The notes below the pieces were generated by a model. It was not told the DNA's origin. It searched no databases and was given only the letters and a program-made list of their open reading frames with translations. A stretch of DNA of 64,000 bases from contig NC_021686.1 in NCBI RefSeq assembly GCF_000247815.1, positions 5,991,537 to 6,055,536 on the forward strand. The letters run 5' to 3'. The translations under genes and the position numbers were made by a program. The DNA comes from Ficedula albicollis. Taxonomy: Eukaryota > Chordata > Aves > Passeriformes > Muscicapidae. This document shows positions 1 to 13,913 of the stretch, in pieces (within the stretch, counting starts at the first letter, position 1; each line of letters begins with the position of its first letter).

Positions 1-1101
1 CTGTGCAGAGCAGCTATTTAATTATCCAGCATCGTGTCATGTAACAATTTATACACCATCCCCTTAGTCCCAAATTGGCTCAAGAGGGGAGCTGGTTTTA
101 GGAACTAGGAAATAGAACGAGCACAGGCATGTCATGAATTGTCAGCTTTAACATTAAGATAAATAAATAAATTTAAATATCTAAGTAACACCTGTGTTTC
201 CTTCCCACCTTCCAGGTAAGATACTCATCCTGAAAATTCCAACACACGGTATTTTTATTTGAGTTAGTCAAGACAAAGTAACATCTTTGGGATACAAACT
301 TGAATTTATTTATCAAAACTTAATGGAGGTTATAACATTCAACTACCCTTTTCAAAGTTCATAACAGCCATTGCACTAGCCCTGGCTACACACTTCTGAG
401 CTGATGACGAGAAGACTTGATGAAGCCTAAGTCCAGAATGCATTTATAGTGTTTTGAATAGTCCTTGGTACAGTGAAGTAGCAATCATTGATTAATGACC
501 CAAGGAATTTCCAAGAAGAGATAAATATGAAGCATCAAAATATTGGTATCATTTTTCAAAATATTTTCTTAACTTTCACTAACAATAAACAGAAATATAG
601 GTCCATACATCAGTGTTTATGTGGCTGCAAAATAGGTATTTTTTCAGTTCTGAAATCATGCACAGTGTCAGTTAAGATCAGAAATTTACCAGACAAAATA
701 TTATTGCTGAAAGTCATGGTCAGTGAGTGAGTCCAAAATGTTTCATGTGTCCAATGTTTCATGAGTCCCAATTTTCTAGATTTCTATATCGACAAACTTG
801 TGGGATCCAAACCCAAAAGGGGGTTCTGCACCTCCATGGCAGAAGGACCATCCTGGCAATTCAGCCACACAGCTCAAGTCTGGTGCCTGGGAATGTGCCT
901 TGGCACCATTTAATTTATTCATAGGAAAGCAGCCTGTGAGTCCAAGAATGGTGTCACACAGGACTCTGATTTTCCAGGCAATTCATAAACACTTAGAGTC
1001 TGCCATTAGTGCTGTGTTTGACCCAAGGTAGGTAAAAATTGGTCTGGGTGATAATCCTGCAGTAATTTGAAACAGCACTGCTTTTGGGTGCTGTGGAGTC
1101 G
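1..1101. other. Unique AT-rich noncoding DNA
   Basis: No gene, RNA or transposon is recognised here. Open frames are at most 80 codons and overlap each other. Two small structures are visible: a 16-bp direct repeat (737-752 and 753-768, one mismatch, core AATGTTTCATG) and an AG|GTAAGA motif behind a pyrimidine tract at about 193-220, discussed as a possible recursive splice site. Confidence 0.6.
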
Positions 1102-1183
1102 TAGCAGCTCTCTGACATGAAGCTATAACAGGACAGCTATAATAGCAGCTCTCTGACATGAAGCTATAACAGGACAGCTATAA
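1102..1183. repeat. Perfect 41-bp tandem duplication
   Basis: Two head-to-tail copies, 1102-1142 and 1143-1183, are identical by eye; each begins TAGCAGCTCTCTGACATG. Flanking sequence is unrelated, so the unit is present exactly twice. Lack of divergence implies a recent slippage-type duplication or an assembly duplicate. No transposon is seen at the edges. Confidence 0.93.
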
Positions 1184-2820
1184 CTGCACAGCAGTGACCC
1201 AGAAGAAAACCTAATGGGTTTCAGCCTCTCCTTGCAGCCTTCCCAGCCTGCCCACACCAGGGCATGACAGATGCAGAACCAGCTTTACAAAAAGAATGCA
1301 GACATAGAGCCAAGTCTCTCAGCATTGTGTTTACCACGTTGCCTTAAAAATACCTGCCTGGCTTTTGTCTGGTGGTGCAGGATTTTGCAATTTCTACAAA
1401 TTTATGGTCTATCTTTCCTTTCAGGATGCTGCTTCCTTTGTTGCCCAAATGCATTCACCCTCTAGATCTCACAGTCTTCTCATTTCAGCCCCTCTGTACT
1501 CTTTCTCCTGTCCCATCCTCCTCTGCAATTTCTCTTATTCCTCTGACTGTTATTTGTATCCTCTTATCTAAATCCATGTGAAAATAGTGTGGAACCAATA
1601 TGTTTGCCTAAAACTATTTGCTACAAATACACCAAAATGATCATATTCCCTCTTCTGTCTATTCCCTTGAGGAAATGTAGTCATTAATTTGATTTCCAGC
1701 TTTCACTTTTTTTTAAAGGGAACAAATGACAATTATTGTTTACTTTGAAGTGTGATCTTTAGCATGAATAATTCCCCAAATAAAACATCTGCTTTACAGA
1801 TGAGTTGTGACAGCAGACAATATGCTTCCATATTTTGCATATTCACATTTGAGTGGCAAGAGTTGGAACGGAGGCTGACTTCCCAGCTTCACACTGCAGT
1901 CCCAAGGGGCCCAGATCACTTCTCAGGAGTGGTTCCTGGCATTTTTGGGGTATTTTTTTAGTGTGCTTGGCCCTGACACAGTACCTTTGTGCCTCAAGGG
2001 GTGCTTGTGCCCATGTCAACTACCAAATGTTACTTTCCTTTGGGGTGTTTTCCAGCCCCAGAATGACCTGTCTGTGTGTCCAGGGCCTCTGGACATCGAT
2101 GTTTTGTCTTTCATGCACTTCCTATTCAGCATGTGGCACAGGTTTCTGCCTGTGCCCAGCAAATCTTGGTTGGCAGCCCATCTCTCCAGCTCGTTAAAGC
2201 TGCTGTCTGCACACCAGGATGGTTTTTAGCAACTGCTGGACCCGGGCCAAAGCTTGTCATCTAAATTCAGGTCCAAACTTCTCCAAACTTTCAGGCCTGT
2301 TAGCATCCTTGGCTGACACTTTCTGAGCTGGCTGGTGAATTCAGATTGTTTTCATATCCTTAGTAGTACACAATGCACTGCAAAATAAACATCAAACAGG
2401 CAAAGGTCAGGTGTGCTTAACTGTGAGCTCTTAAGCAAGCAAGGAGAGAACAAACTTTTCCCTTTGTATGTCAAATAGGTTGAGGAGCAGTAAACAGAAG
2501 ATTCAAGATGTGCATCAAGAAAATAATTTCATGGAAAGGGATATGAAAAAAATAGTTTACCTGAAGGCAGAGTGGTCTCCAACACTGGGGATGTCTGAAG
2601 ACAGATTAGACCGAGAGCTGTCAGGACTGGTGCAGTTATCCCATTTGGAGAAGGAGGATTGGGTGGCCTCTCAAGCCGGAATTCTCTGATTTTATCTTTC
2701 CTACCTGCTGCTTACCCTGTGCTGGCTCTGGAGGGAAAAGCTTGTACTGGAAGCATCCTCCTGCAAAGAACCTCCACTCCTTCCTCCCTTTTGCTTTACC
2801 ACAAACCCACTGCTGACCCT
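1184..2820. other. Unique noncoding DNA, no feature recognised
   Basis: The longest open frame is 114 codons (1853-2197, plus), but two other plus-strand phases are open over the same bases, which points to local composition rather than coding. No domain, splice-flanked exon or repeat family is recognised. Confidence 0.55.
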
Positions 2821-2900
2821 TGGAATCACAGAGCCATGAAATATCTTGAGCTAGAAGGGCTCCACAAGGATTCTCAAAGTCCAACTCCTGCCCTGCACAG
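2821..2900 (-). mobile_element. CR1 LINE 3'-end fragment
   Basis: About 80 bp matches, from memory, the complement of the avian CR1 3' end: an 'aatcacagagccatgaaat' edge, then blocks corresponding to 'gttggaagggacccacaagg', 'gtccaactcctg' and 'ccctgcacagga'. The similarity stops abruptly near 2900, so only the tail survives, as is usual for 5'-truncated CR1. Substitutions are many, so the copy is old. The CR1 subfamily cannot be assigned by eye. Confidence 0.75.
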
Positions 2901-5370
2901 GAAGGCTGTTGCTATCTCCTGAACAGATAAAGAAGGTTTCTCTTCCTCTGGTGCAGAAGTGAGATTTGACCTGTGGGCTCTCAGCAGCCTCCCAGGCCCA
3001 GGCCATGAGACCTTCCCATGGCAGCCTGTCTCCTGAGGGCCTGGCAGGGAAATACACATTTCACTTTGAGAGGGAGAGAGGATAGATGGCATCTAGCACA
3101 TGCTTTTTCCTTTTCATTCATAGCCTTCTTCCACACAACAGCTCTGGCTGTTTTACTTAAATACTGAGCTGAGCTTTGAGCTCGTGAACCCTTAGACCAC
3201 CTTGATGCAAAGTGTTGCAGTTGGAACTTTAGATTCCTTATAAATCTCTTTTCCATGAGATTTCCCAGCACTCCACATAAGAACTGCCAGCAGCCACAGC
3301 TCATCTCCAGGAGGGCTCAGTGCAGCAGCCACTGAGCCCTACAGGCTTTGCTGAGAACAAGAGAAAGCCCTCAGCTTCCATGGAATGGGAATGGGAGCTG
3401 GCAACACAATCTGCTTCACCAGAAAATACTCAATATTTTAATACTCCTTATTTTTCTCCTCTCTGTTACTCATAAGTAGTTTTTTACATCATATTATTTA
3501 TGAAAAATAGCAACATTTGAAGGTAGAAAGGAAATAAAATGAGAGTCATGCAATATAGACATGGACACTCTTACTTATTAACAGAACAGGAATTGCTATA
3601 GGAAATATTCCTTATTGCCCATAAGAGAGTGCAAATCTTCCAAATTTGTTTGGCTGCATTTAATCTCATAAGAGACTAGGAAGAAAATTTAAATCTTAGT
3701 GATTTGTAAAATGCTCTACCAACACAGGCAATTGCAATGCTGCTTGAAAAAAACAAGAGAAATTAGAAAGCTGTTGAACATACAGACAAGAAAACATCTT
3801 CTTTTTAATGCTCCCCATGATCTACAAAAGCCCATTTTCAATCCAAAGCTGCCACTGATGAGGTATTTCAGGATATTGAAATAGGATTGCAGGAAGGTGT
3901 GTCATGGACATGAATGTTCTTTATTAGACTATGAAAACAATCCTCTCAGAAAACATATGCAGCACAAGAAAAACACAAACCATGTTTATAACCTGACAGC
4001 AGAGCACTTTATGAGATTTATCTTTATGAGATTTTGAAATTCAAACAGCTAAACTGTTGGGCTGTCTGAATATTTGATGTTACAGGCAGATGCTTCAGGA
4101 ACAGATCTTCATCTTCTGTAGCTGGTGTAGCTCTACAGACTACATACTTATTTACTAGCTGATCTGTTCACCTGCACATTAGCTGAGGACCTCAGAAGCT
4201 GGTAGAGAAGGTGACTAGCACTGTTCACATGCAAGCAGAGTTATCTCCTACTGATTTCCCTGGGAACTGAATCAAAACCACAGGCAAACCTCTCTGTCCG
4301 TATCATCATTTCCTTATGAATCCATTGTGCAGGTTGTTCTTCTCTTTGGTTAAGCTTATTTTTTGTATTTATTTCTTTAGTCATTTAGTACACACTCAAA
4401 ATGGAAATGAAATTACACTGAAAGTATTTTGCATCTTTAACTGCTCACAAGGGGTTAAATTAACCCTAACTGCTCACTGGTGTTCACCCAGCAACAAAGA
4501 CCTGATCCAAGGCTTAGGGAAATCACTGGAAATCTTCCTAATGCCGTTTGCAAGGTTCACATCTGGCTGTGTAGGAACTACACTATCCTCTGTGTCTTAT
4601 CACATTTTGATCACAAGAGAAAGAAAAGGATAATCTCAGCTGATCAGGACATGTTTGTATAGATATGCACATTTTGTATCCATATGTCCTTTTCAAACAT
4701 ATGTCCTTCATTTTTATCTGTAAAAGGAATTTAACTTTGTATACATTTTGATAAAATCTAAGATGGAAAATTGCAGAGAATTAAATATTCCTCAAGGACA
4801 TTTGCAATTTACAAGAAATAGAGAAACTGTTCTTGAAATATAACTAAACCCAAGCATTTGAGAGTGCTATAGATACAGTGAACCAGAATGGCCCCCCAGA
4901 ACCTAACAGCAGCAAAAACATCCATGACAAATTCCACTGGGTCCTAGGGGGAAAAATAGCATTTATAACTGATAGAAAGTTCTGCACACTTCATGCCTTT
5001 AAGCAAAATAATCACTTAAAAACTGGAAGGAACCTTCAGTGAGATCAGCAATGACATCTTTACCAGTGATAAATCTAGTAAGAATCAGACCATGGTTCAG
5101 GGTGTTCTGAAATCAAGGCACAGCTGCCAAGTAATTGTGATGAGGAGCTGCACCTCAGTCCTCACACACTCACTTTATTGTTCTCTCTGCCCACTGAGCA
5201 AGACCTACAAGGCTCTGTCACAGAATATATTGCCCGTGATTAAAGATGTGCTGCACAAAACAGGACAGAAAAGCTTCAGAGCCAACTGGATGAAGAATTA
5301 GCATGGACCAGCTCCAGTTATAAATGACAGTACCATGGGAAAAACAGATCTGGGGTAATTCATTTTACCG
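2901..5370. other. Unique AT-rich noncoding DNA
   Basis: About 2.5 kb without a recognisable gene or repeat. Open frames reach 107 codons (2981-3304, minus) and resemble nothing known to me. A short imperfect repeat of TTTATGAGATTT occurs at 4008-4035. Confidence 0.55.
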
Positions 5371-5426
5371 TTTTGTGTTTCAGTTTTCTGATCTGTGAAA
5401 TTGAAGGTAGTGATACTCATCCCTGC
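5371..5426 (+). mobile_element. MIR-like SINE relic
   Basis: The stretch containing 'tttcagttttctgatctgtg' followed by 'aaattgaaggtagtgatact' parallels the MIR core segment 'ctcagtttcctcatctgt aaaatggggataatgatac'. About 56 bp is covered with many substitutions. The match is from memory to an ancient amniote family; another core-sharing SINE is possible. Nothing outside these bases supports a longer copy. Confidence 0.45.
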
Positions 5427-8400
5427 ATTGCAGATCCCTGGCTCCTGGATGAGAGCTGCCTTGGGACTGGCCAGCTTGGTCCAAATGTGAAGGTGTGCAT
5501 CTGCCTCCTGCCCCTGCCAGGAAAACAAGGCATTTTTTGCTTTGCTACAAAACAATTAAGCTACCTCTTCAGTTATAGTATGGAGCTTTGCAGTTCTTTT
5601 GGGGATTTGTTTGTTCACTCTTTTTCTGGAGGGAAGGATATCACCAGTAGCTTTCAGGTATCATCTAGGGACTGCAATACCACCTCAATGGTCTGTGGAC
5701 AACTGTGAGACAATTTTTAAACAGCCAGCTCCAGCTTCTATAGCAAGCTGAGGAGGTACAGAGAGCTCAGCAACTTCATATCGCGTACATTTTATTTTCC
5801 TTTTGGACAGCTTCTCTCACTCACACTGAACTGCATGCAACCGTGGCTTCAATTAGCCAACCTAGCTAATTAATAGCACATTGCTGTGATGCTGAGCTAC
5901 CCCATGGGAGCTGCAGACTAAAGATCATTAAAAACCTCTTGCTGGTGTTTTAAACAGAAATGGCAACTCTTCTCCCTCTCCTGGGCTAATTCTCTGAGGT
6001 AGTGTTTGAAAATGTTTAAGCAAAACTGGTCGTTTGGTAAATGGGACATTCTCAAATTTATGAGCTGAACCTCAGATAAAACTGTCCTGGTAGTTTGTTA
6101 CCAGCTTAGAATTAATTCTCACCAAAAAAGTAACTTGCTCGTGGCAGTGACACATTTGGAAATGCGGTCAGAGCTGACTTATTAAAAAGGTTATAAAAGT
6201 CTTTGCTAATGATTATATGCCACAACTGCTTTTGGCTCTTGTTCCCACAGCATATTTCCAGCAAAACCAAATGCAGGCTCCTAGGAGCACAAGCTGGAAC
6301 TCATCCTGCCTCAGTGAGCCTGAACCTCTCAAGTAGGACAGGACTCTGCTGAGACCTCGTGCCTGGAAATGACTGTGGGCAATACTTTCAAAGAACCTTC
6401 AGAGATTAACTTGTATAGTTAGAGTCTCTTAAGAGAAACAAAATTAATTGCTGCAATCACTTTATTTATGAAATTTAGAATTAATCCAGGCTTTTAACAA
6501 GTGTTCAAGGCATTTTATTTTATGGTTCCAGGTCTTGAGCCCTTGAGAAAAGGATCTATTTTTGATTCCTGTCATTTCAGTCATGTTACAATCTGAATAA
6601 TACAATTTAAACAGGCAATTGGTGGAAGTAATAGTTAACAAGTCAAAGTAAATCCCAGCAGCACTTACTGAAAAACAAGTGATGCAACAAGCAAAGACAA
6701 GGTTATTCAGGTAAATAAATAAGACTTGAAATTAACTTTGTTGGAGAGAAAAAATGTTTCAGTAGAGTGAAATTGCAGTGCTTTGTAAGAATTAAAGTGC
6801 AGTTTATCATAAAGGAGTGAACTGACTTACTATATTATGGATAGTGAATAGTAGCACAACTTAATGAGGACCAAATTCTGTTCTCTAGCATCAAAGTTGC
6901 AATAAAAGTTTAAATGGCCATTCACCAGAGGTTTTACTACTTTTACTATGTTAAAATTAGAAGGACTGAAAAAACGAAGACCAAGAAATATGAAAGGGTG
7001 AAAATTTTTTCAATTTTGAAAAGTGGGATGTACTAAGGCTTTAATAGCTTTTATTATTTTTGTCCTCTGCAAATACCTTCCTTCAATAAGAGACTGATGT
7101 AATCAGTTTTTCCAGTCAGCTCTAAAATAAAGCATCCACAAACATTAACATGCAAGTGAAATGCAAAGGAGAGACACTGTGTACATTGGTGTCTCTCTGT
7201 GGGGCCTCCTTTCCTCAAATATCAACATCTTCCATGCAATGCCAGCAATGAACCACCCTGAGCCAGCTGGAGCTCAGATCCACCTTTGCACCTGAATTTG
7301 CACACACAGCTCTTGCAAGAATATTGATCCTGTCATTTAATAATTTAATTCTTTGCGAAACATGTTGTTCTGGAGTTTTTAAGCTGTACCATACATTAAA
7401 ATTAAATTATAGTAAAGAACAATGAGATGAGTGAGAGGAACGAGGGCAGAGAATTATTTGGGAAAGCGCTGGCAAATGTGGCAAGGGACCACCAGCAAGG
7501 TCCTTGGTGGGGTGGGGGACAGGGACAACGGAATAAGAAAGCAGCCCTGTGCTCAGAAATGTGCTGCAGGTCAAGGGAATTTGCCAGTGTCAAGTGGGAT
7601 TAAGAGACTGCCTCTGTGTGAGGCAAATCCCTGCAGGCAGGATGAACTGGGTGGCATTTTTGAGGGGAGATTAAGGTTTGTGAAACAGGTGACAAGATAG
7701 GAAGCACAGAGGACTGAGAATATGTAAGTGGAAGATATGATCAGAGCAGCAAGAAAGATAATTTGAGCTGGGGAGATGAAAAGCACAGAGCTGACAACTG
7801 GCTCTCACTTAATTCTGTGCTTAAAATTAAATCCATTCTTAAGTGCCTCAGTGAACTGAAGCTGCTGGAGGAGTAATTTTCTCAGAAACCAGTAAGGAAC
7901 ATTGAACTCCCTTTTATTGTATATACACACAATCCCACAAGGATAAAGGAACTAACATTTCTTTTGAAGACTGATTTTATTCTGCTCTTGGACATTTCAG
8001 TGAAGTTGTTACAGCTGTCCTGCCCAAGCCACAGAAAAAGGGAAGCCAACAAAGGGCCAGGGCACTAATGTGCAAAGGGCTTTAGCAGACACAGAAATAA
8101 GTCCTGACTGTCAAAGAAAGGGCAACTTTTGATGGTTCCTAGGCTCACCTCTAGGTAAGCCTCAGAGGCCAAGAATCATGTAGGAAGATGAGATGCTCTT
8201 TCACTGCAGAGAAATCTTTTTAATGTTTTTCCTTTTCTTTTATATATTTTCAGACATTATTCATTGTGTTTTGATAGGCTCAGATGTTGTTTTGAGCATA
8301 TCACATCCTGTGCACGTCAGAACAAGAATGAAAAAAAAAAGTCACACATGGAAGTGAAGCTGTAGAAAAAGTCAAAAGTGACTAGTCAATTAAATGGTAT

Positions 8401-10327
8401 CCAGATAAGAAAGAAATTTGGGTGCCAACTCTTGCTCTGCCACAACCTTTCAGAGATGATATAGCAGAAGCAGAAGGAGGAACCTTCTTGGGCAACTGCT
8501 GCCTGAGCACGAGACTCTGCCTGGGGCTCACCTGTCCCTGTGCTGACTGGGGATTTCTGTGTTATTGGAAACAGCTCTGTTAATTCTTCCCCTGGAGATA
8601 TCACTCCAATAACATGCTTTTTTCTGCCTGACCTCCAGTCTTAAACAATTCAATGATTTATTCAAATCTCTTTGCATCTCCATTGAGGGCGCTTATAGAT
8701 TAACCTGCTATCATGTTTAGAGTACTTGGGTTGATTTATAAAGGTGCCTACTAAACAAATGACCTTGCAGATGGACAAGTCTTTAAAAAAATTTTCATAA
8801 ATGAAAGAAATGAATTGTGGTACCTTAGAAAACACAGAAGTAAAACTCCAATCAAAAGAAATAATGGAGGACAAAATAAGAGACCCACTTACCAGAAGCC
8901 TAAGATGTGCAGAAGATTTACTTTTGTAGATTAAAAATGTCAGTGAAGCTTTGAATTCTAGGCTTTCTAAAGTGTAAAGCCTTGTGATCTTAGCAAAAAA
9001 GGACTTTTAAAAACCATTCAAGATCTGAGACAATCAGAAAGAGAGAGCTTATTTGTTCACTTAATGGAAGGTCTCACTCAAATTGGACAGGTTGATCCTC
9101 AGAGCCACCATTTTCTGCAAAGATGAAAAAATAGAGAAATGCCAAAATGAGTGTGATTTTAGAGAAGTGACTACCATAACATCACTGAGTTCTTATGAAT
9201 GACAGCACTGTAGAACTGACATTTCATGTGCTTCAGCAAAATATGCTACATTTCTATTTAGAGTCCCTATAGAAGTTAGTGATGGAGGAAAAAATCCAGA
9301 AACTATTCCCAGTCCACCCCGACTCCCTTTGGAATGAATACATCAGAACACAGAATCAGGTTTTAGAAATGAGCTGAAGTGAATAGGATTGCATGGGCAG
9401 AATGTCAAAATGTTTCTAATGATTCACTCACTAACGTTGCACAGAGAGGAGGGCTCAAACCACACCACTCAGATCCCCACTCAAATTCCCCCAAAGTCTG
9501 AAAATTAATTTCTCTCAACTCCAGTGTACAATGTTCACTCTCTTCCCTTGAATAGCCTGCAATACATTAACAGGTAAAATAGCACAATCACCAAAATCCC
9601 CTTCCCTCTTGCTTGGAAATTGTCATAGCTTCCCACCCCCGCTTTCTTAATCCACATATCCATTGACTGTTTCTTTATACACTGAGGGTAGGGTCAGCCC
9701 CAGATGCAGCCTGAATGCATTACCCTTTCTCAGGGCCCTTAATCACTCTGAAACCTGGTGAAATCCTAGGAAAGGAAGAGCATAAGCAGGACTCAGACCT
9801 CTCCTGTTATTTTCACTGATACTCTCTGTGGTATCAGAAATGAAGTGTGAGGAATTCGGAGCCAGGGTGGTTTTATCTGGGCTATCCATGGGCCAATCCT
9901 ATCCTGGACTTTAAAGACCTGAAGCACTGACAGCGTGGTTAGTACCCAGCATATTGAAATGCATCTGTTCCTGTGTGCTGAAGCCATAGTAACCATTTCC
10001 TCCTCACAGTGGGAGACGGGAGGGTTGAGCATTTGTGGAAGTCAAGCAGCTGCTTTAAGAAATCTGATCTACATTGGGAGCGAGAGGTGAGAGAAGGAGA
10101 GAATCAGCAGAGATAAAAGGAGCCATGGCTGGGTTTGCCTTTTCAGTAACTCCTCCATGACCCACTTTGCAGAGGGCAACATTCTCTGGCAGCCTGCTCA
10201 CAAAGAGAGATAAATGCTCACCCCACAGGAAAGAAACCCCCACTCCCACTGGGGCACACGAGGGCTTGGCTGGGCTCCCTCCTCAGCCAGGTTTCACAGG
10301 AGGCACAGAAGGTGCTCAAGCTATGGG
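5427..10327. other. Unique noncoding DNA, gene-free
   Basis: Nearly 4.9 kb with no gene, RNA or transposon recognised. Open frames are all below 112 codons. Visible small items are a CTAATTAATAG homeodomain-type core near 5870 and an A10 run at about 8331-8340. Confidence 0.55.
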
Positions 10328-10466
10328 AGCCTGGGTTGTTGTTTCCTGGGGCTGTCCCAGCCTGGCTCATTTTCCAGAGAGCGCTCTGCAGAAAACCAGC
10401 CTGGGTTGTTGTTTCCTGGGGCTGTCCCAACCTGGCTCATTTTCCAGAGAGCGCTCTGCGGAAAAC
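10328..10466. repeat. 70-bp tandem duplication, two copies
   Basis: Copies are 10328-10397 and 10398-10466, with only two differences seen (G to A at 10360/10430 and A to G at 10390/10460). Each carries GCCTGGGTTGTTGTTTCC near its start and GAGAGCGCTCTGC near its end; the latter contains the palindrome AGAGCGCTCT. The period is not a multiple of three, and the copies sit in different reading frames, so it is unlikely to be coding. Confidence 0.93.
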
Positions 10467-13400
10467 TTGAGATGGAAGGTTTCTATTAAAAGTAGCTCTC
10501 TTCAGTTCAGTTTATAGCTCTGTTGCCACTTATTTTGCTAAGAAGTCACGTTTGGAACAATCAGGAAGTCTGCTGTGGCTTGATATAAGAACATACTTTT
10601 CAAAACAAAGTCCCTACAACAGATAGGACTAAAATACCAAAATATTCAAATATTTATGTGTGTAAGTAATGAGCAATATAACACGTCTTACATTCTTCTC
10701 CTATAGTACCTGAACCACTGGAAGAGTTTAAACAGAAGCCAGATCATTTAAACCAGCAATGAAATCTTTCATCAAAAATATATATCTAAAAGATACTCTG
10801 TAGGTTTTGTATATTGGTGGACCACAAACTAATTATTGACCCAAAACAATGCTTGGTGGATGAAAGTTCTCCTTCCCACTTCACCAGAACACCTACATCA
10901 TCATTAACTTTCCAATTAAAGACTACTGTCTGAATAAGTGTGGTTACTAATATAAAAATTCAGGCGTGGTGATGAAAGCTATGCAAAATCACCTTGAGTT
11001 TAAGGAAACACAGGAGGAAGCATCCAGAATCTCACAGAATTATACTCAGTTTCTAGCATGGGCTCAGGGATACTCCTGTCTCTGTGCCATCTCTTCACAA
11101 ATCCTCTGTTTAGATTTCCCAAATTACACATTTCACCTCATCCTGAGGGAGCAAACAGAGACCTCCTTAAGTACACTAAGGCACCACTACACTGTTAGAT
11201 TCTAAAATAGAATTTGTGGTATATGATTAGTAGGCATGTTTTAAAATGATACAGCTCTGTCAGAGCCCAAACACTCCATCATTAGCTCTTCACAACACCA
11301 AGATAGTGCACATTAGACCCAGCAGTGGGTTTAATTGTGTGTAATGCATCTCAGTCCGTGCTTTTAACTTGTAAAGGAATACACTGAAGAAAATGTCTCT
11401 GTCACATTCCTTGGCAAGAACATACTTGAATAAGTCCCATTTTGAGAATGACAGAAAGTCTCCAACACAAAGTGTCCTAAAGTATAACCATTCCCCAGTA
11501 ATTATACAATAACTTAGAAATATCAATCCTTTATCCTAAATATGCAGATTGAAGGAGAGTTTTGGTAATGACCAGCACCTGGCAGTTTCATGTAATTACA
11601 AGTTGAGTACCTTGGAAGAAGAAAAACCCCTTGCTGACTTGCAAGCTTGCAAAATTTATGTTCCAAATAGCTGTAAAAGCATGTAAGCTCAGGGCAGATA
11701 TAATTAATGCAGCAAGTTTAGCTGGAACATCAGCGTGGCTGCAGAGATAAACTGATTGTTTGGGACAAGTGAGCAGGAGCTGCAGTTGGGTCTGTCCCTG
11801 CCTGTGCAGCTCCCTCAGGACACCCAGCCCGTGCAGTACCCACACACAGGGCTCCTGCTGCTGGGATCATCACATACCTGTGTGCTCAGCATCAGACAAA
11901 TGTTACAGCCTGCTCATCCTCCTCGGACCCCAGGAATATTTAAAAGCAGCTGTCTGGAGAGCCAAAGTATAAATCATGCTAAGAGTGATTAAACAGATAT
12001 TTTTTTTGGTCTATAAGTATTTAAAGGCTGGGAAAGTCTGTAGCCCAAAAGTTTTATTTGGTGTGGTTTCCCTGAAAACTCAGTCCATCAACAAAATGTA
12101 TGTATTAAAAATCAGGAGGGGAGCCTTGTCTTTTTATCCCCCTCACTTTTAGTCAACAGGAGGAACCACCCAGTTCAATGTCAAACCTCACTCTGAGCCA
12201 ATACATTGGACAAAGACTCTGGTTGTGCTCTCAGCATCAGATGAATTTTTAAAACAAATTTTCCACCTAAGAGAAAAAAAATAAAAGAGAGTAAGGAGTA
12301 GACATATACTTAAGAGAAAGTAAATCTGGGAAAAAGATGCCAAGTAAAAATTTAACACCTGTAAATATCAAAACATCTTTCATTTGAAAGCTTCAATAAA
12401 CTTGAAATTCTGGAGATAAAATTAATGGTACAAAGGAGATGCTGGATGGTAAAACAGGAATTGTGCATATCTCAGTCCTAAATTGCCATGTAGTATAAAG
12501 TCCCCATCAAGCCCACTTTCCCTTCACATCTAAATACATCAATGCAAGTACTGAATTTACCATTCCTGAAGAAATCAAGACTCCTTCAAGCCCAGTAACA
12601 AGCCTCAGGCACAGCCAGCATAGAATACTATGAAGAAATCACCTCTGATCTATGCAGTAATTGAGCTTCATGTCAGGAAAATTGGAGAAACATTTATTGG
12701 ATAAAAAGATATATTCATTTTAATTCAATTTAAGTATTTCTGCACCATTGTAGATGAGTTAGAGAAAGAAGCATAAAGCATTGTTCATTTACTTCCTCAT
12801 TTTAGCAACTTTCTACATTATCTCCTTAATATAACCTTCTCCCTGATTTCACAACTTTTTTCATTCTTTCACAGCTCCTAATTCAGCAACATGCCTAAGT
12901 GGTCCTCAAGAATATGACACCTTATGACTCTTGCAAGAATTTTGAGCACATCCTCATGTGCAAGCATTTTAAAACACTTTCTTCCAGTTTGCATTGCCTT
13001 GGATTTGCCCACCATGTTTCCATCTACCATCCAAAGAGATCTTTGCTGCCCAAAGCCTGCAAGATCCTGCACCCTCCACACTCCAATTCATCTTTCTCTG
13101 TTTTAGACGGGCTGCACTATTATTTCTACTCAATGAGCAGGCAGCAGGGTGTTCCTCCAAAGCATTAATTTTCCAAGTTCACCCATTAACACTATTTCTG
13201 TAAAGTTTACAGCCTCTGTGTTTTCTCTGCAGAGGTGGTCACGGTCTATTATTAAGCTTTTCGTTAGAACTGAACACCTAAACTAATAAAAGCTAGGGAT
13301 TGTCAAAACATTATATGCTACCATGTTTAAAATGTAACACCAAAATGTAATTTCCTTCACACTGTTCTTCCCCTAAATGTCACCTCACGCCAGGATAGCT

Positions 13401-13913
13401 TTTACCCGTAACACGATCAAAATTTAAAATCAAATATGTTTAAAATTCAGAAACTTGAATCATTCAATTAACCTTTTTTCATAAATATTGTTAAGTATGA
13501 AAAGCTGACCAAGATTTCAACTCTCAGACATTAGAAAATAATATATAAATCAAAGTAAAGAAATGTTTTTTCCACTGCTCATTGCCCCTTAATTTCAAGT
13601 TTCTTCAGCATCTCCACATTGTCAGCTGCTCCTGTGTGCTCAGAACAGGTTGCACTTAGAGTTTCACACAGGTCTGTTTCCACACAGATCTCCTGGATCT
13701 CACTTGATGGCAGATGTTTGCAGGCTTTCACATTGTGTTAATGTTCTCAGGTGCAGACCCATCTTTGAGTGCAAGGTTTTCAGAGCTGTTTCCCCACCTC
13801 TCTCTGGAGATCTTCTGCTTGGCTTGCAATTCACAGGAACCTGTCAGATTTCTACTTTTACAGCCTCCATTAGGATTTTTGCATTTTAGTAGTGTGTCTG
13901 TGAAATGATGAAG
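10467..13913. other. Unique AT-rich noncoding DNA
   Basis: No gene or repeat family is recognised over 3.4 kb. The longest open frames are under 90 codons (for example 12899-13168 plus and 11588-11845 minus) and unremarkable. Confidence 0.55.

Noticed and set aside
395..480. C/D snoRNA candidate (two TGATGA-like boxes)
   Set aside because: No D box CTGA with terminal stem at a suitable distance.
5020..5060. CR1-like words 'ctggaaggaaccttcagtga'
   Set aside because: Only about 25 bp are suggestive and no collinear extension was found.
5995..6010. let-7-like word TGAGGTAGTGTTTG
   Set aside because: It diverges from let-7 after the seed, and no complementary arm for a hairpin is nearby.
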